Source: an uncultured Ilyobacter sp.
Lineage (GTDB): Bacteria; Fusobacteriota; Fusobacteriia; Fusobacteriales; Fusobacteriaceae
Assembly (NCBI RefSeq): GCF_963668085.1
Contig: NZ_OY764058.1
Span: forward strand, 682,001-746,000
Length of the DNA: 64,000 nt
Reading direction: 5' to 3'
The position numbers were made by a program, and so were the translations under genes. The notes under the pieces are model-generated. The model did not search any database and had not been told where the DNA came from. It saw nothing but the letters and a program-made list of their open reading frames with translations. Shown one piece after another: positions 7,941-18,235 of the stretch (position 1 is the first letter of the stretch; the number at the start of each line of letters is the position of its first letter).

Positions 7941-8867
7941 CTATTGTTTAGTCCATTCTGCTAATTCCTCTTCAGTACAGAGGACAAAATGTCCTTTTGT
8001 TATTTCTGTAAATTTCCCGGCATCATAGTCTATATTACTCTTGTCATAGTATGTTCTTTTTCTTTTTCTCTCTGTAATAGGATTAGGCTGCGGTACTGCT
8101 GAAAGAAGGGATTTCGTATAGGGGTGTATAGGGGAATGATAAATCATATCCGCCGTACCTAGCTCTACTATTTTTCCCAAGTGCATAACTGCAATCCTGT
8201 CACTTATATACTTTACCATAGAGAGATCATGGGCTATAAAAATATAAGTTAGGTTTCTATCCTTTTGCATTTTTTTCAGAAGATTTACAACTTGTGCCTG
8301 GATAGAAACATCTAGAGCACTTATAGCCTCATCAGCGATTATAAAATCAGGCTCCATAACCACTGCTCTGGCTATTCCTATTCTCTGTCTCTGTCCACCA
8401 CTGAATTCGTGGGGATATCTATGAGCGTGTTCTTTTGCCAGACCTACAGTTTCCAGTATTTCATAAACTTTTCTTCTACGTTCCTCTTCATTTTCATAGA
8501 GGCCGTGTATATCAAGTCCCTGAGCTATGATATCAAGAACTTTTTTTCTAGGGTTCAAAGATGCCATAGGATCTTGAAAAATCATCTGCATCTTTGTCCT
8601 TAGCATACCCTCTATACTTTTGTCGATTTTCCCGGATATTTTCTCACCCCGAAAAACAACCTCTCCCTCTGTGGGATTGTACAGACGGATAATACTTCTC
8701 CCAGTTGTTGATTTCCCAGACCCGCTCTCTCCAACCAGTCCAAGGGTTTCACCTTTATACACATCAAAGGATATTCCGTCCACTGCTTTTACAACTGATT
8801 TTTTCCCCAAGGGAAAATATTGCTTGAGGCCTCTCACCTGTAAAATTATCTGATCTTTTTCATTCAT
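7941..8867 (-). CDS. oppF: Oligopeptide ABC transporter ATP-binding protein OppF
   Basis: This is a 308-residue ATPase of the peptide/nickel importer class. It has Walker A GESGSGKST (about residues 46-54), the ABC signature FSGGQRQRIGIARA, Walker B FIIADEAISALD, and the Opp-type C-terminal extension (HPYTKSLLSAVPQPNP). The ATG at 8867 has AGAGGTG 6 bases upstream and lies 23 bases after the oppD stop. A longer reading frame to 8954 would overlap oppD and was rejected. As the second ATPase, OppF pairs with OppD to power uptake through OppBC. It is the last gene of the operon. Confidence 0.95.
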   Translation of the reverse strand: MNEKDQIILQVRGLKQYFPLGKKSVVKAVDGISFDVYKGETLGLVGESGSGKSTTGRSIIRLYNPTEGEVVFRGEKISGKIDKSIEGMLRTKMQMIFQDPMASLNPRKKVLDIIAQGLDIHGLYENEEERRRKVYEILETVGLAKEHAHRYPHEFSGGQRQRIGIARAVVMEPDFIIADEAISALDVSIQAQVVNLLKKMQKDRNLTYIFIAHDLSMVKYISDRIAVMHLGKIVELGTADMIYHSPIHPYTKSLLSAVPQPNPITERKRKRTYYDKSNIDYDAGKFTEITKGHFVLCTEEELAEWTKQ

Positions 8868-8890
8868 TGTCTGCACCTCTTTCATATCCT

Positions 8891-9907
8891 CTAAATCTTC
8901 TCTTTCAATATATGAGGCAACTCTACTTTTGGAGCATCCTCGTGAAGCAGCCAAGTGGCGGCATAATGTGTGTCGCTTATCTTAAAAAATGGAGGCTGTT
9001 CTTCAAAATCAATCTTGAGTGCGTACTCACTTCGAACTGCAAAGGCATCTCCTTTTGGAGGATAAAGAAGGTTTGGAGGAGACCCAGGGATGGCATAAAG
9101 CTCCTCTCCCTCTGACTCGAGGTTTGGCATAGAGGCCAAAAGTCCCCATGTATAGGGGTGTCTCGGGTCAAAAAATATCTCCTCAGACTTTCCATATTCC
9201 ACAATCTTCCCTGCGTACATTACAGCCACACGGTCTGCTACATTTGCCACTACTCCAAGGTCGTGGGTAATAAAAATTATAGAAATTTTCATCTTATCCT
9301 GAAGGTCTTTTATAAGGTCAATGATTTGAGCCTGTATAGTAACATCTAGTGCCGTAGTAGGTTCATCTGCAATCAATACCTTGGGGTTACAGGCAAGGGC
9401 TATGGCTATGACCACCCTTTGACGCATACCCCCGCTAAGCTGGTGTGGGTACTGCTTAAATCTTTTTTCCGGCTGTGTTATTCCTACAAGGTTTATAAGC
9501 TCGAGAGCTTTTTCTTTGGCCTCTTTCTTTGATTTACCCTGATTCTCTATGAGACACTCTGCAATCTGCTTTCCTATTGTCATAGTTGGATTTAGAGAGG
9601 TCATGGGATCCTGAAAAATCATGGCTATTTTTTTACCACGGATAGCTACCATCTCTTTCTTTGAAAGTCTTGTGAGGTCCTTTCCTTCAAATAAAACCTC
9701 TCCCTGGTCAATCATTCCGTTTTTTGCCAGAATACCCATGAGCACCTTTGTCGTTACAGATTTCCCTGATCCACTTTCTCCTACTATTGCTAGTGTTTCC
9801 CCTTCATACAAATCCAGGTCGACTCCTCTTATGGCAGATACCTTTCCGTTATGTGTCTGAAATGAGACATGCAAATCTTTTATTTCAATTATTTTATCTT
9901 TAACCAT
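8891..9907 (-). CDS. oppD: Oligopeptide ABC transporter ATP-binding protein OppD
   Basis: This is a 338-residue peptide-importer ATPase with Walker A GESGSGKSV near residue 39, signature LSGGMRQRVVIAIAL, Walker B LIADEPTTALD and the H-loop FITHDLG. The C-terminal region shows the OppD/DppD extension (HPYTWGLLASMPNL, PGSPPNL). It forms a heterodimer with OppF on the cytoplasmic face of the permease. It starts 10 bases after the oppC stop, in the same minus-strand operon. Confidence 0.95.
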   Translation of the reverse strand: MVKDKIIEIKDLHVSFQTHNGKVSAIRGVDLDLYEGETLAIVGESGSGKSVTTKVLMGILAKNGMIDQGEVLFEGKDLTRLSKKEMVAIRGKKIAMIFQDPMTSLNPTMTIGKQIAECLIENQGKSKKEAKEKALELINLVGITQPEKRFKQYPHQLSGGMRQRVVIAIALACNPKVLIADEPTTALDVTIQAQIIDLIKDLQDKMKISIIFITHDLGVVANVADRVAVMYAGKIVEYGKSEEIFFDPRHPYTWGLLASMPNLESEGEELYAIPGSPPNLLYPPKGDAFAVRSEYALKIDFEEQPPFFKISDTHYAATWLLHEDAPKVELPHILKEKI

Positions 9908-9917
9908 TTTTCACCTC

Positions 9918-10931
9918 TTATTGTTGTTTCATTTTTGGATCTAAAGCATCTCTCAACCCGTCTGCAACGAGATTAAAACTTAGCATGAGAAAAGCCAGAA
10001 CTAGGATAGGAGTAACTATCATATAGGGATAAACCAGTACTGATTTATATCCATCGCTTATAAGTACTCCGAGAGACGCCATAGGCGGCTGCAATCCAAG
10101 ACCTATAAAGGCCAAAAATGATTCATAGAATATGGCATTCGGAATGGAAAACATACTCATAATGATAACCTGTCCAAAAATATTTGGAAGGAGATCCTTT
10201 GTGATTATCTGCTTAGAACTGGCACCTAGAGTTTTAGATGCAAGTATAAAGTCTAGCTCCTTCATTTTTAGAACCTGAGAACGGACAACACGACTCATCC
10301 CTATCCATCCAGTAATAACAAGAGCCAGAGAGATAGATATTATTCCCGGGTTCATTATCATAACAAATAAGGTAACTATCACAAGATTTGGTATTCCACT
10401 CATAATCTCGATTATCCTTTGCATCACCGTATCTGTTCTGCCCCCCACATACCCTGAGATCAAACCATAGCCCATTCCTATAAGCATATCTATTATTACG
10501 GCCAGGAGTGCTATATAAAGAGAGACTCTAGTCCCTATCCATACACGGGTCCAGATGTCCCTTCCTAGACTGTCTGTCCCAAACCAGTAGTATACATCCT
10601 CAAGGCCTTTTTCAATATATATATTTTTATCTTCCAAGGTACCGTCAAAAATTCCAAATTTTTCAACCACTGCTATCCTAGGAGGAAGGTTTGCATGCTG
10701 CTGTTCTATGCTTCTATAAGTGTGTCTGTTCATATGAGGCCCAAGTACGGCAAAAAATATGATGACTGTGATCATTATAATTCCAAAAATCGCACCTTTG
10801 TTTTGCTTAAAACGGAGTCTCACATCTTTCCAGAAGCTCACTCCCTTGTAGACTATATCTTTTTGTATTTTTTCTTCAGAAAAAACACGTTCAAACATCT
10901 CTTTGTCATATACCTTGATGTTGTTATCCAT
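9918..10931 (-). CDS. oppC: Oligopeptide ABC transporter permease OppC
   Basis: This is a 337-residue inner-membrane permease with the N-terminal OppC region (a single helix, IFGIIMITVIIFFAVLG) followed by the BPD_transp_1 domain of five helices. The YYWFGTDSLGRDIWTRVWIG block before the transport domain is characteristic of DppC/OppC proteins. The ATPase-contacting EAA-like loop reads ASKTLGASSKQIITKDLLPN. The gene overlaps oppB by 8 bases, so the two permease halves are translationally coupled. Confidence 0.95.
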   Translation of the reverse strand: MDNNIKVYDKEMFERVFSEEKIQKDIVYKGVSFWKDVRLRFKQNKGAIFGIIMITVIIFFAVLGPHMNRHTYRSIEQQHANLPPRIAVVEKFGIFDGTLEDKNIYIEKGLEDVYYWFGTDSLGRDIWTRVWIGTRVSLYIALLAVIIDMLIGMGYGLISGYVGGRTDTVMQRIIEIMSGIPNLVIVTLFVMIMNPGIISISLALVITGWIGMSRVVRSQVLKMKELDFILASKTLGASSKQIITKDLLPNIFGQVIIMSMFSIPNAIFYESFLAFIGLGLQPPMASLGVLISDGYKSVLVYPYMIVTPILVLAFLMLSFNLVADGLRDALDPKMKQQ

Positions 10932-11877
10932 TAGAATCCCCTCCTGTTACTCTGATTCTAGGGTCAATGACTCCGTATAACACATCTATAATCAACATCA
11001 TAAATATATAAAATATACTATAGAAAAAAGAGATTGCTATTATTACATTAAAATCATTTACACTGATTGCAGTCACAAGCAGATCCCCAACTCCCGGTAT
11101 ACCGAATATTCTTTCAATAACTAGAGAACCAGTCATAAGACCAACGGTCAAAGGTCCTAAAACAGTTATTACAGGAATCAACGCATTTCTTATTGAGTGT
11201 CTTGCTATGACCTTTGTAGTTGTTAGCCCCTTTGTTTCTGCCAGTAAAATATAATCTGATCCCAAAACTTCAACCAGTTCGGTTCTCATGAAACGTGCAA
11301 CTGTAGCTACTACAAACATTGCCAGGGCCATTGTAGGAAGGACACTAGATTCAATTGGGGAATAGATGTCATATGTAAAGGGAAACCAGGATAGTTTGTA
11401 CCCCAAGAAATAACTGAGCCCCAATGCAAATACATAGGATGGCACCGAAACGCCTATAACTGCAAACATTGTCGTCATGGTGTCCCATATAGTGTTACGG
11501 TAAATGGCTGCTATGGCCCCTAAGACTATTCCTATAATTGATCCAAATAAAAGTGCCTGAAACCCAAGACGGGCAGAGACAGCAAGTCTTTTATTTATAA
11601 TCTCTATAACAGGATAGTTTTTCTGTATAGTGTATGAATCCCCAAAATCTCCCTTAAAAACAATATTTTGCATGTATCTAGAATATCTTATAGGAAGCGG
11701 CTTGTCTAAACCGTACTTTTGATCTAGCAATATTTTCTGATCTCTGTTTAGCTTCTCATCATTAAAAGGAGAACCTGGCATTAGTTCTAAAAGTAAAAAT
11801 AGTATCGTCAGGATGACCCACAGGGTAGCTACTGAAATCAGTAATCGCTTTCCGATATATTTCAGCATGTATCTCAA
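10924..11877 (-). CDS. oppB: Oligopeptide ABC transporter permease OppB
   Basis: This is a 317-residue permease partner of OppC. The N-terminal helix (LISVATLWVILTILFLLLEL) and the PGSPF motif are typical of OppB/DppB. The coupling loop reads LAETKGLTTTKVIARHSIRNALIP. It follows oppA after an 84-base gap that contains a hairpin, so its expression may be lower than that of the binding protein. Confidence 0.95.
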   Translation of the reverse strand: MRYMLKYIGKRLLISVATLWVILTILFLLLELMPGSPFNDEKLNRDQKILLDQKYGLDKPLPIRYSRYMQNIVFKGDFGDSYTIQKNYPVIEIINKRLAVSARLGFQALLFGSIIGIVLGAIAAIYRNTIWDTMTTMFAVIGVSVPSYVFALGLSYFLGYKLSWFPFTYDIYSPIESSVLPTMALAMFVVATVARFMRTELVEVLGSDYILLAETKGLTTTKVIARHSIRNALIPVITVLGPLTVGLMTGSLVIERIFGIPGVGDLLVTAISVNDFNVIIAISFFYSIFYIFMMLIIDVLYGVIDPRIRVTGGDSNG

Positions 11878-11904
11878 CTCCTTTTTTTTAGTCCAAATAT
11901 TGTA

Positions 11905-11945
11905 ATAAAGCCATAGGCCTTGACTTCCGCCGCCTATGGCTTTAT
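11905..11945 (-). promoter_or_regulatory. Hairpin between oppA and oppB
   Basis: A perfect 14-bp stem (ATAAAGCCATAGGC and its complement) lies between the oppA stop and oppB. On the transcribed strand no U-run follows directly, so it is more likely a partial terminator or an mRNA-protecting hairpin than a full stop. It would favour binding-protein synthesis over the membrane components. Confidence 0.65.
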
Positions 11946-11961
11946 CAGTTAAACTTATATA

Positions 11962-13581
11962 TTAGTCTTCGATAGTCATATTCTTATAAACAAAAGAAAT
12001 TCCCACTGTATGGTACTCTAGATTTTTTATCTTAGGATTTTTCAAGAATGAGTAACCTCTCTGATATAGAGGTGCCACTGCTGCGTCTTCTTCTACAAGA
12101 AGTTTCTCTGCAGTTTTCATCATTTCCCAACGAGCTTCCGGTTTGGATGCAAGCTCTCCTTTTGATACATCAAAAATCATTTTGTCATAAGCCTCACTGC
12201 TATATTGAGGATAGTTTGTAGGATTACCTGTTTCAAACATTCCTAAATATGTAAGAGGATCTGCAAAATCAGGCCCCCAACGTGTAAGTCCAAGGTCGTA
12301 ATCTCCGCTACGCATTAAAGCAAGACGATTTTTCTTTGGCTGAGCCTTTAAGCTTACCATTAATCCAGGAAGATTTACCTGAAGTTCAGATTGTACAAAT
12401 TCTGCTATTTTTTTATTACTTTCAAAGTCATCAAATACTAGCTCTATCTCCATCTTATCTAACTTTAGTTCTGATTTTGCTTTATTCCAATATTCCAAAG
12501 CTTTTTCCTTATCATATTTAGTATATGAATCAGAAGTTGCACGGAAATCTTTTGCATCAGGACCTGTTGCAAGATCTACAGGAACTATAAAGTCTGCAGC
12601 TGTAGAACCGTCATTCATGATATTGTCAACTATATATTGTTTATTTACGGCGTGAGACAGGGCCTTTCTAGCATTAACATTTGAAAATATTTCATTTTTG
12701 AAATTTGGAGCCATATACCATAGATATCCTGCTGGCATCTTAGTCAAAGCCTCATTTGATTTATACTTATCTACAAGCTCTGCAGAAAGTTTTACCATAT
12801 CCAGTTCATTTTTCTCAAACTTTAAGGCAGCCGTCTGATTATCCTTTATTATACGTATATCCACTCCGTCTATTTTTACACTTGAAGCATCATAGTAATC
12901 TAGATTTTTGTCAAGTTTAAATCCGTAACCTCTGTTCCATTCCACCAGTTTAAATGGTCCGTTGGCAAGAAGGTCATCAGGTGTCATAGCATACTGGTCG
13001 CCTTTTTCTGTCACAAACTTTTCATTCATAGGAAAGAAAGAAGGGAAAGACATTAGACTTATAAAATACGGTACTGGAACCTCTAAATTAACCTCTAAGG
13101 TATTGTCGTCTACTGCTTTTACTCCTAGCTCATCTGTTTTAAGCTCTCCTGATATTACCTTTGAAGCATTTTTTACAGAAGCTATGTCCATAATGAAGTT
13201 ATATTCACTGGCTATAACCGGATCAACAAGTCTTCTCCATGCAAAAACAAAGTCTTTTGCAGTTACAGGATCTCCATTTGACCACTTTGCATCTTTTCTT
13301 AGATAAAATGTGTAATTCAGTCCGTCCTCTGAAACCTCGTAAGACTCGGCAATGGCAGGAATAGGTGTTCCTGCAGCATCTATACCGTAGAGTCCTTCTA
13401 TTGTCGCACCTATCGTCTCAAAAGAAAGCCCGTCTGAAGCAAGGTGATGATCCATAGATGCCATTTCTACATCTTTTGCCAATCTAAAATATTTTTTACT
13501 CGTTTCTGCTTTTTTACCACAGGCCACAGCTCCGAATATGATCACCATTATAAAGGCGACCAAGGATAAATGTTTTTTCAT
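11962..13581 (-). CDS. oppA: Oligopeptide-binding lipoprotein OppA
   Basis: This is a 539-residue family 5 solute-binding protein. The N-terminus is a lipoprotein signal (MKKHLSLVAFIMVIIFGAVACG) with the lipid-accepting cysteine at residue 21, so the protein is tethered to the outer face of the inner membrane. The family signature appears as AESYEVSEDGLNYTFYLRKDAKWSNGDPVTAKDFVFAWRR, here cited only by its first and last blocks (AESYEVSEDG, FVFAWRR). Asp/Trp-rich stretches near the C-terminus (RWGPDFADPLTYL) are typical of OppA. It is the first gene of oppABCDF, with a strong ribosome site (AAGGGAGG) upstream. Peptide uptake is likely; the exact ligand is unknown. Confidence 0.93.
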   Translation of the reverse strand: MKKHLSLVAFIMVIIFGAVACGKKAETSKKYFRLAKDVEMASMDHHLASDGLSFETIGATIEGLYGIDAAGTPIPAIAESYEVSEDGLNYTFYLRKDAKWSNGDPVTAKDFVFAWRRLVDPVIASEYNFIMDIASVKNASKVISGELKTDELGVKAVDDNTLEVNLEVPVPYFISLMSFPSFFPMNEKFVTEKGDQYAMTPDDLLANGPFKLVEWNRGYGFKLDKNLDYYDASSVKIDGVDIRIIKDNQTAALKFEKNELDMVKLSAELVDKYKSNEALTKMPAGYLWYMAPNFKNEIFSNVNARKALSHAVNKQYIVDNIMNDGSTAADFIVPVDLATGPDAKDFRATSDSYTKYDKEKALEYWNKAKSELKLDKMEIELVFDDFESNKKIAEFVQSELQVNLPGLMVSLKAQPKKNRLALMRSGDYDLGLTRWGPDFADPLTYLGMFETGNPTNYPQYSSEAYDKMIFDVSKGELASKPEARWEMMKTAEKLLVEEDAAVAPLYQRGYSFLKNPKIKNLEYHTVGISFVYKNMTIED

Positions 13582-13886
13582 AATTTCCTCCCTTTTGTAC
13601 TTTCATTTTATGATTTTAAACTATTGTTGATGTAAACTATAAATGCTCTATTTTTAATTGTACTAAATTTTATAGAAATACCCTTTTTAATAAAATATTA
13701 AAAATATAACAATGGTGCTCTTAACAACTTAGAATAAAATAAAGCGCAAACCCTCATAAAATTTAAATTATATACCAAAAAAAATAATTTCTAACATTAC
13801 ATATATAAGTTTAATACTTTAAGAGATATTTTTCAAGTGAATTTTTTTCTTTTATAATTTCAAAAGCTTTTTTTAAAAAATTCCCT
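13582..13886. other. Intergenic region upstream of oppA
   Basis: About 300 AT-rich bases separate the oppA start from the terminator of the c-di-GMP gene, which reads in the same direction. It must hold the opp promoter. A TTTACA box lies about 60 bases before oppA with only a weak -10. I see no gene, riboswitch or repeat here. Confidence 0.4.
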
Positions 13887-13927
13887 ATATAAACTAAACC
13901 CGGCAATAAGCCGGGTTTAGTTTATAT
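13887..13927 (-). terminator. Terminator after the broken c-di-GMP gene
   Basis: An 18-bp perfect stem (ATATAAACTAAACCCGGC and its complement) around the loop AATAA directly follows the gene at 13946. The minus-strand side ends in a run of U residues after a short gap. Confidence 0.85.
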
Positions 13928-13945
13928 TTTATTTACATTCTGTCA

Positions 13946-16700
13946 CTAAATTTGTTCTTTATTTAGAAAATAAGTATCTATATAATCCTTAAAATCAGAG
14001 GCTGAAAGAGGTTTGCTGTAATAATACCCCTGTATATAGGAACATCCTATCCCCCTTAGGAATTCAACCTGCTCTTTAGTCTCTGCTCCTTCTGCGATTA
14101 CATTGATGTCAAGCCTTTTAGCCAGGTATGTTATTATCTCGGCTATAGAGCCATTATCAGATTTTGGATAATCTTTTATAAATGATCTGTCTATCTTAAT
14201 CTTATCAAACTTTAGTTTTTTGAGATGGGTCATTGATGAAAATCCTGTTCCAAAGTCATCTATGGCCACGGATATCCCATTCATCTGAAATTCTTCTAAT
14301 TTTGGCTTTAACATAATCGTAGTCATCTACCAAAACACCTTCAGTGAGCTCTATTTCAAACTGTGAAAAATTAAGACCGTGCCCCTCTAAAATATATGTT
14401 ATATCCTCTACGAGAAACTCATTTTTAAAATCCGTAGCTGATAAATTAATTGAAATTTTCATATTTTTATATTTATCAATCTCTAAAGCCTTTGCCAGCC
14501 TTCCTACCTCATCTACCACCCACATGCCTAACTTATTTATAACCCCTATACTCTCAGCAATGGGTATAAATTCTGCCGGAGAAATACTTCCCAAAACCTT
14601 GCTGTTCCAACGAAGCAAGGCCTCCGCCCCTATAAGCATATTTTTTCCGCTGTCTATCTGGGGCTGAAAATACACCTCAAGTTCATTGTTTTTTATTGCA
14701 AGAGGAAGGTGCTCTTCAATGTCTAGCTCTCTTTGTATCTTTTTTTCCAGGGAATCCTGATAGATAAGAAAGCTTCGGTCAGGATAATATTTCAGTGCCT
14801 TTACTGAAAACATAGCCTTTCTCAAAAGTTCTTTGGAAGAATTTCCGTGTTCAGGAAAAAAAACAGCTCCAAAATCAAATTCTAGATTTATGTCCTTATC
14901 TCTGATCTTCATATTAGACTTCAGTCTCGAGGCCAGCTCTGTGAGAGATCTATTTACAAAATATTTGTCCTCTGGGAATTTAAATATAACAATAAAGACA
15001 TCTTTTGAAAGATGAGCTATATTTCCTTCTTCCCCAGCTAAAACTCTTAGTTTTTCAACTATTTCTTTGTAGATAATACTTAAATATTCTTCGGAATATT
15101 TCATCTCCAGATCATCTATTTTTTTCAATTTCACATACAAAACACCAAATTCATTTTCTTTTTTTATCTCTTCATCTATAAAGCTGTAAAACATAAATTC
15201 ATTTGGAAGATTGGTTTTTGAATTATGAGTCAAAAGATACTCAATCTCAGCCTCTTTCTCCTTTTCCAGTGAAAGGTCTTTTATAACTGAGACATAATAA
15301 TCAGTCTTCTTATTTTTCGGATTTATTATATTATTTATCGTGAGAAATGCCGGGTACTTAGATCCATCTTTTCTTCTGAGCCAGAGCTCCCCTTTCCAGT
15401 CACGGCCATTTTCAAGTTGTTCTTTTATCTTCATATATAATTTGGGATGCGACTTGTCATAGCTGAATATTTTTGTGTTTAGATTTAATGCCTCTTCTCT
15501 TGAATATCCCGTCATTTTTGTAAAGCCTTCATTCAGGTCTAGTATGTTTCTTTTAGGGTCGGTTATTAAAACTGCCTCTTCCACATGACCTAAAATCATC
15601 TTAGTTAAGTAAAGCTTATCACTTTCCTTTTTTTTCAGATGGAGGATAGCTATTATTATCGAGCTTAGTAAAAACACTGTGAAAAGAATATAAAACTCCA
15701 TGTTCTTTCTAAATAAAATTATTTCCGGGAACATCTTTGGGATATTCTCCTCTTTTATAGAGGCAATAATATTCCAGTAATAATTTTTATCCTCAAAATA
15801 AACTGAGCCTCTGAAGTTAGGCATAAGTTTTTTAAAGTGAAAAACCCTGTCCTTTAGTTCAACTGTTTTTTCAGAACTGTTTATAATTTCATTCCACAAT
15901 TCTGGAATCTCTTTTCTCACTGTGTAGTCTAGGGCTTCACCATCAAACATAAATCCAAAACTTTTATGAGAATCTTCATTGGACAGATAATACCCCTTGT
16001 TATCTGTGAGGAAAAGCTCTACAAGTTCCCTGCTGTCCCTGAGGTAGTCTTTAAAGGAATCGATAAACTTTTGTCCGTCATAGTTTATTACAACAACGCC
16101 TATTACGTCTCCCTTATTGTCTTTTACAGGTTTAGAAAACCTTATTACAGGAACATAAGGTTTAACTATTTTCCCAAACTCCATATTTAAATCGAGATTA
16201 GATATATAAATTCCCTCTTTTCCGCTTCTTATACAATTTATAAAATAAGGTCTGTCTTTTTTCTGCTGGAGCTTTTCATCTGGGATAACCTTCACCTGGT
16301 CATTTATCCTATCTACCCTTATGAGCTCCTTACCCTCTATACCTATGAACCTCAGCTGGAGATAGTCCCTTTTGTTTTTCATATAACGGTTAAAGAGTCC
16401 TCGGGTTTCTATTAGGCTCTGATAACTCGGATTTTCCATAAAATCTTCAAATTCATTGGCATTTTCTATTATATAGATATCCTGAAAAATTTCCTGAAAA
16501 AGAGACTGGACAGTTTTTTCAAAAATTTCAGTTTTATTTGAAACTTCAGCAAGAATGGTTTTTTTAGATTTTTCAATTTCATAATTATAGGCCCTGTCCA
16601 TGATAAAACTCAAAACCAAAAGTAACGGCAGGACAATCAAGGCTATTTTAGTAAAAATTTCCTTTGTAATTTTCTTTAGGTGAGTAGGGGTTTTCTTCAC
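13946..16700 (-). pseudogene. Membrane sensor PAS-GGDEF-EAL protein, frameshifted within EAL
   Basis: The gene reads from 16700 as an inner-membrane signalling protein. It has one helix at about residues 12-30, a periplasmic Cache-like sensor region, a second helix at about 331-352, a PAS domain (about 360-475), a degenerate GGDEF domain without the GGDEF motif (LSKDVFIVIF in its place), and an EAL domain starting GAEALLRW. After LTEGVLVDDYDYVKAK near 14300 the frame is lost and ends at 14256. The rest of EAL (EEFQMNGISVAIDDFGTGFSS, IAEGAETKEQ, QGYYYSKPL) continues in the next frame to 13946. Removing one base near the AAAA at about 14300 restores one 900-residue phosphodiesterase. It may be a true pseudogene or a sequencing error. 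All other EAL motifs are intact. Confidence 0.85.
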
Positions 16701-17607
16701 TGATTCCTCCTGTTGAGCTAAGATGAGTTTATTTTATTTAAAAACCATGGGAATTTAACCCCAAAATTAATTTAGATCTTTTTTTACTTAAATAAAGTTA
16801 CTGATTTAAATAAATTACTGAATTTACAAGAATATTAAAGTCAAAAGATTTTGTCACGAATGAAAACCGATAAAAGGCAAAAAATTAACACAAATAAGGA
16901 TAAACCTTTTGGCCACAGAGCATCATAAAAGTATATGTTGCACAGAGAAAAAGAGTGAGCTTCACAGAGTTAAAACCAGACTATATATATATTATTTCTT
17001 TTACGAGAGGTTTTTTATTCCTCTTTCCGTACTATCGATAAAATCAGAATTAAGAATAGTCAAAAAATTAAGGAATAACTGTGTGCGTGCTTTTTATTTG
17101 TGATGATATTATTTTTATGTCTTTTGAATTTCAAGTCGCAGGGCTTATACAGGAAAAAACCTGCACTCAGCCGTCCTACAGAATAAGTTAAGGGAGTTCA
17201 AGAAGCGACAGCGACTATGAAACACCTTATGCTGTGGATGAGCAGGGAACCGAGGACTGTAGCTTACAAAGGCGCTAAAAGAAATATATGCTTCCTAGAC
17301 ATTTGAAAATTCTTGATTTTCTTTGGTTACTTTCTTTTATCAAGAAAAGAAAGTAACACAGCCTTTCATATAGATTCAACACTTTAATCTAGAATAAAAA
17401 TAAAACTTAATTTAAAATAACATTATATCAAAATTTTTTGGACAATTGAACCATTTTTTAACAATATAGAACTATAATAATGTCAATCAATTTCTCAATA
17501 TAACCACATAATGACATTTCCCTACATGACTCCCTTTAAGTGGAAGTTTTTTGTTTTTTGTGATAAAATATTTAAATATTATGAATATTTTATTTTAGAG
17601 GTGCTTT
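16701..17607. other. Long intergenic region with repeat-like DNA
   Basis: No credible gene is seen over 900 bases. The first part (to about 17120) is AT-rich and should hold the promoter of the leftward sensor gene. Between about 17130 and 17300 the base composition changes to a richer mix, with short inverted repeats such as CAGGAAAAAACCTG, then the GTTACTTTCTTTT hairpin. This looks like one copy of a dispersed intergenic element. The remainder is AT-rich and leads into the Nudix gene. Confidence 0.45.
17326..17357. repeat. Inverted repeat GTTACTTTCTTTT
   Basis: A perfect 13-bp inverted repeat with a 6-base loop closes the mixed-composition block that begins near 17130. It is not adjacent to any gene end, so it is unlikely to be an ordinary terminator. 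It may be the end of a small dispersed repeat. Confidence 0.55.
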
Positions 17608-18129
17608 ATGAGATTATTAAAAAAATCTGTTCACAAGAGTCTGAACAGTTTAGAAGGAAATCCCTATAGGAGAATTGCCGCTAGAGGGATTGTTTTAAAA
17701 GATTCCAAAATTCTAATGCTCTACACAAAAAGATACAATGACTACAGCTTTCCAGGAGGGGGAGTAGAACCCCATGAGGACCTTATAGAGGGACTGAAAA
17801 GAGAGCTTATAGAGGAGACAGGGGCAAAAGATATAAAAGTTTCCGGTCACTATGGCATTTACGAAGAATTCAGACCTATTCATTATGATGACTTTGACTT
17901 TATGCATATGACTTCTCACTTTTATATTTGCACTATTGCCGATGAATTGGGAAAATCCAGTTTAGAGGATTATGAGATCAAAAACGGAATGAGTGCTCAT
18001 TGGGTGGATATCCACGAGGCCATTGCTCATAATAAGGAAGTAATTTCAAAAAAAGATGAGAAAATGGGACTTTCCATCGAAAGAGAAACCCAGGTATTAG
18101 AACTCATTGCAACAGAATTATTAAATTAA
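17608..18129 (+). CDS. Nudix hydrolase
   Basis: This 173-residue protein has a complete Nudix box beginning GGVEPHEDLIEGLKRELIEETGA near residues 50-72, matching GX5EX7REUXEEXGU. The RELIEE glutamates bind the catalytic metal. The family hydrolyses nucleoside diphosphates linked to another moiety. The substrate cannot be read from sequence. The N-terminal 20 residues are basic and the fold core begins AARGIVLKDSKILMLY. The ATG at 17608 has AGAGGTG upstream. It is a single-gene unit ended by a strong terminator. Confidence 0.9.
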   Translation: MRLLKKSVHKSLNSLEGNPYRRIAARGIVLKDSKILMLYTKRYNDYSFPGGGVEPHEDLIEGLKRELIEETGAKDIKVSGHYGIYEEFRPIHYDDFDFMHMTSHFYICTIADELGKSSLEDYEIKNGMSAHWVDIHEAIAHNKEVISKKDEKMGLSIERETQVLELIATELLN

Positions 18130-18164
18130 AATCTTGGTATTCTGATAGAGTGATTCTTTAGCGA

Positions 18165-18213
18165 CAAAATAAGTTGACCCAAGCAGAAAATTGCTTGGGT
18201 CAACTTATTTTTG
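18165..18213. terminator. Bidirectional terminator between the Nudix gene and carB
   Basis: A 19-bp stem (AAATAAGTTGACCCAAGCA and its complement) with a 6-base loop and flanking A and T runs serves both converging genes. Confidence 0.95.
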
Positions 18214-18235
18214 TGATCTGAAATAATTTCAGAAT

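Noticed and set aside
8868..8954. Longer start of oppF
   Set aside because: It overlaps oppD out of frame. ATG 8867 has a clear ribosome site and follows oppD by 23 bases.
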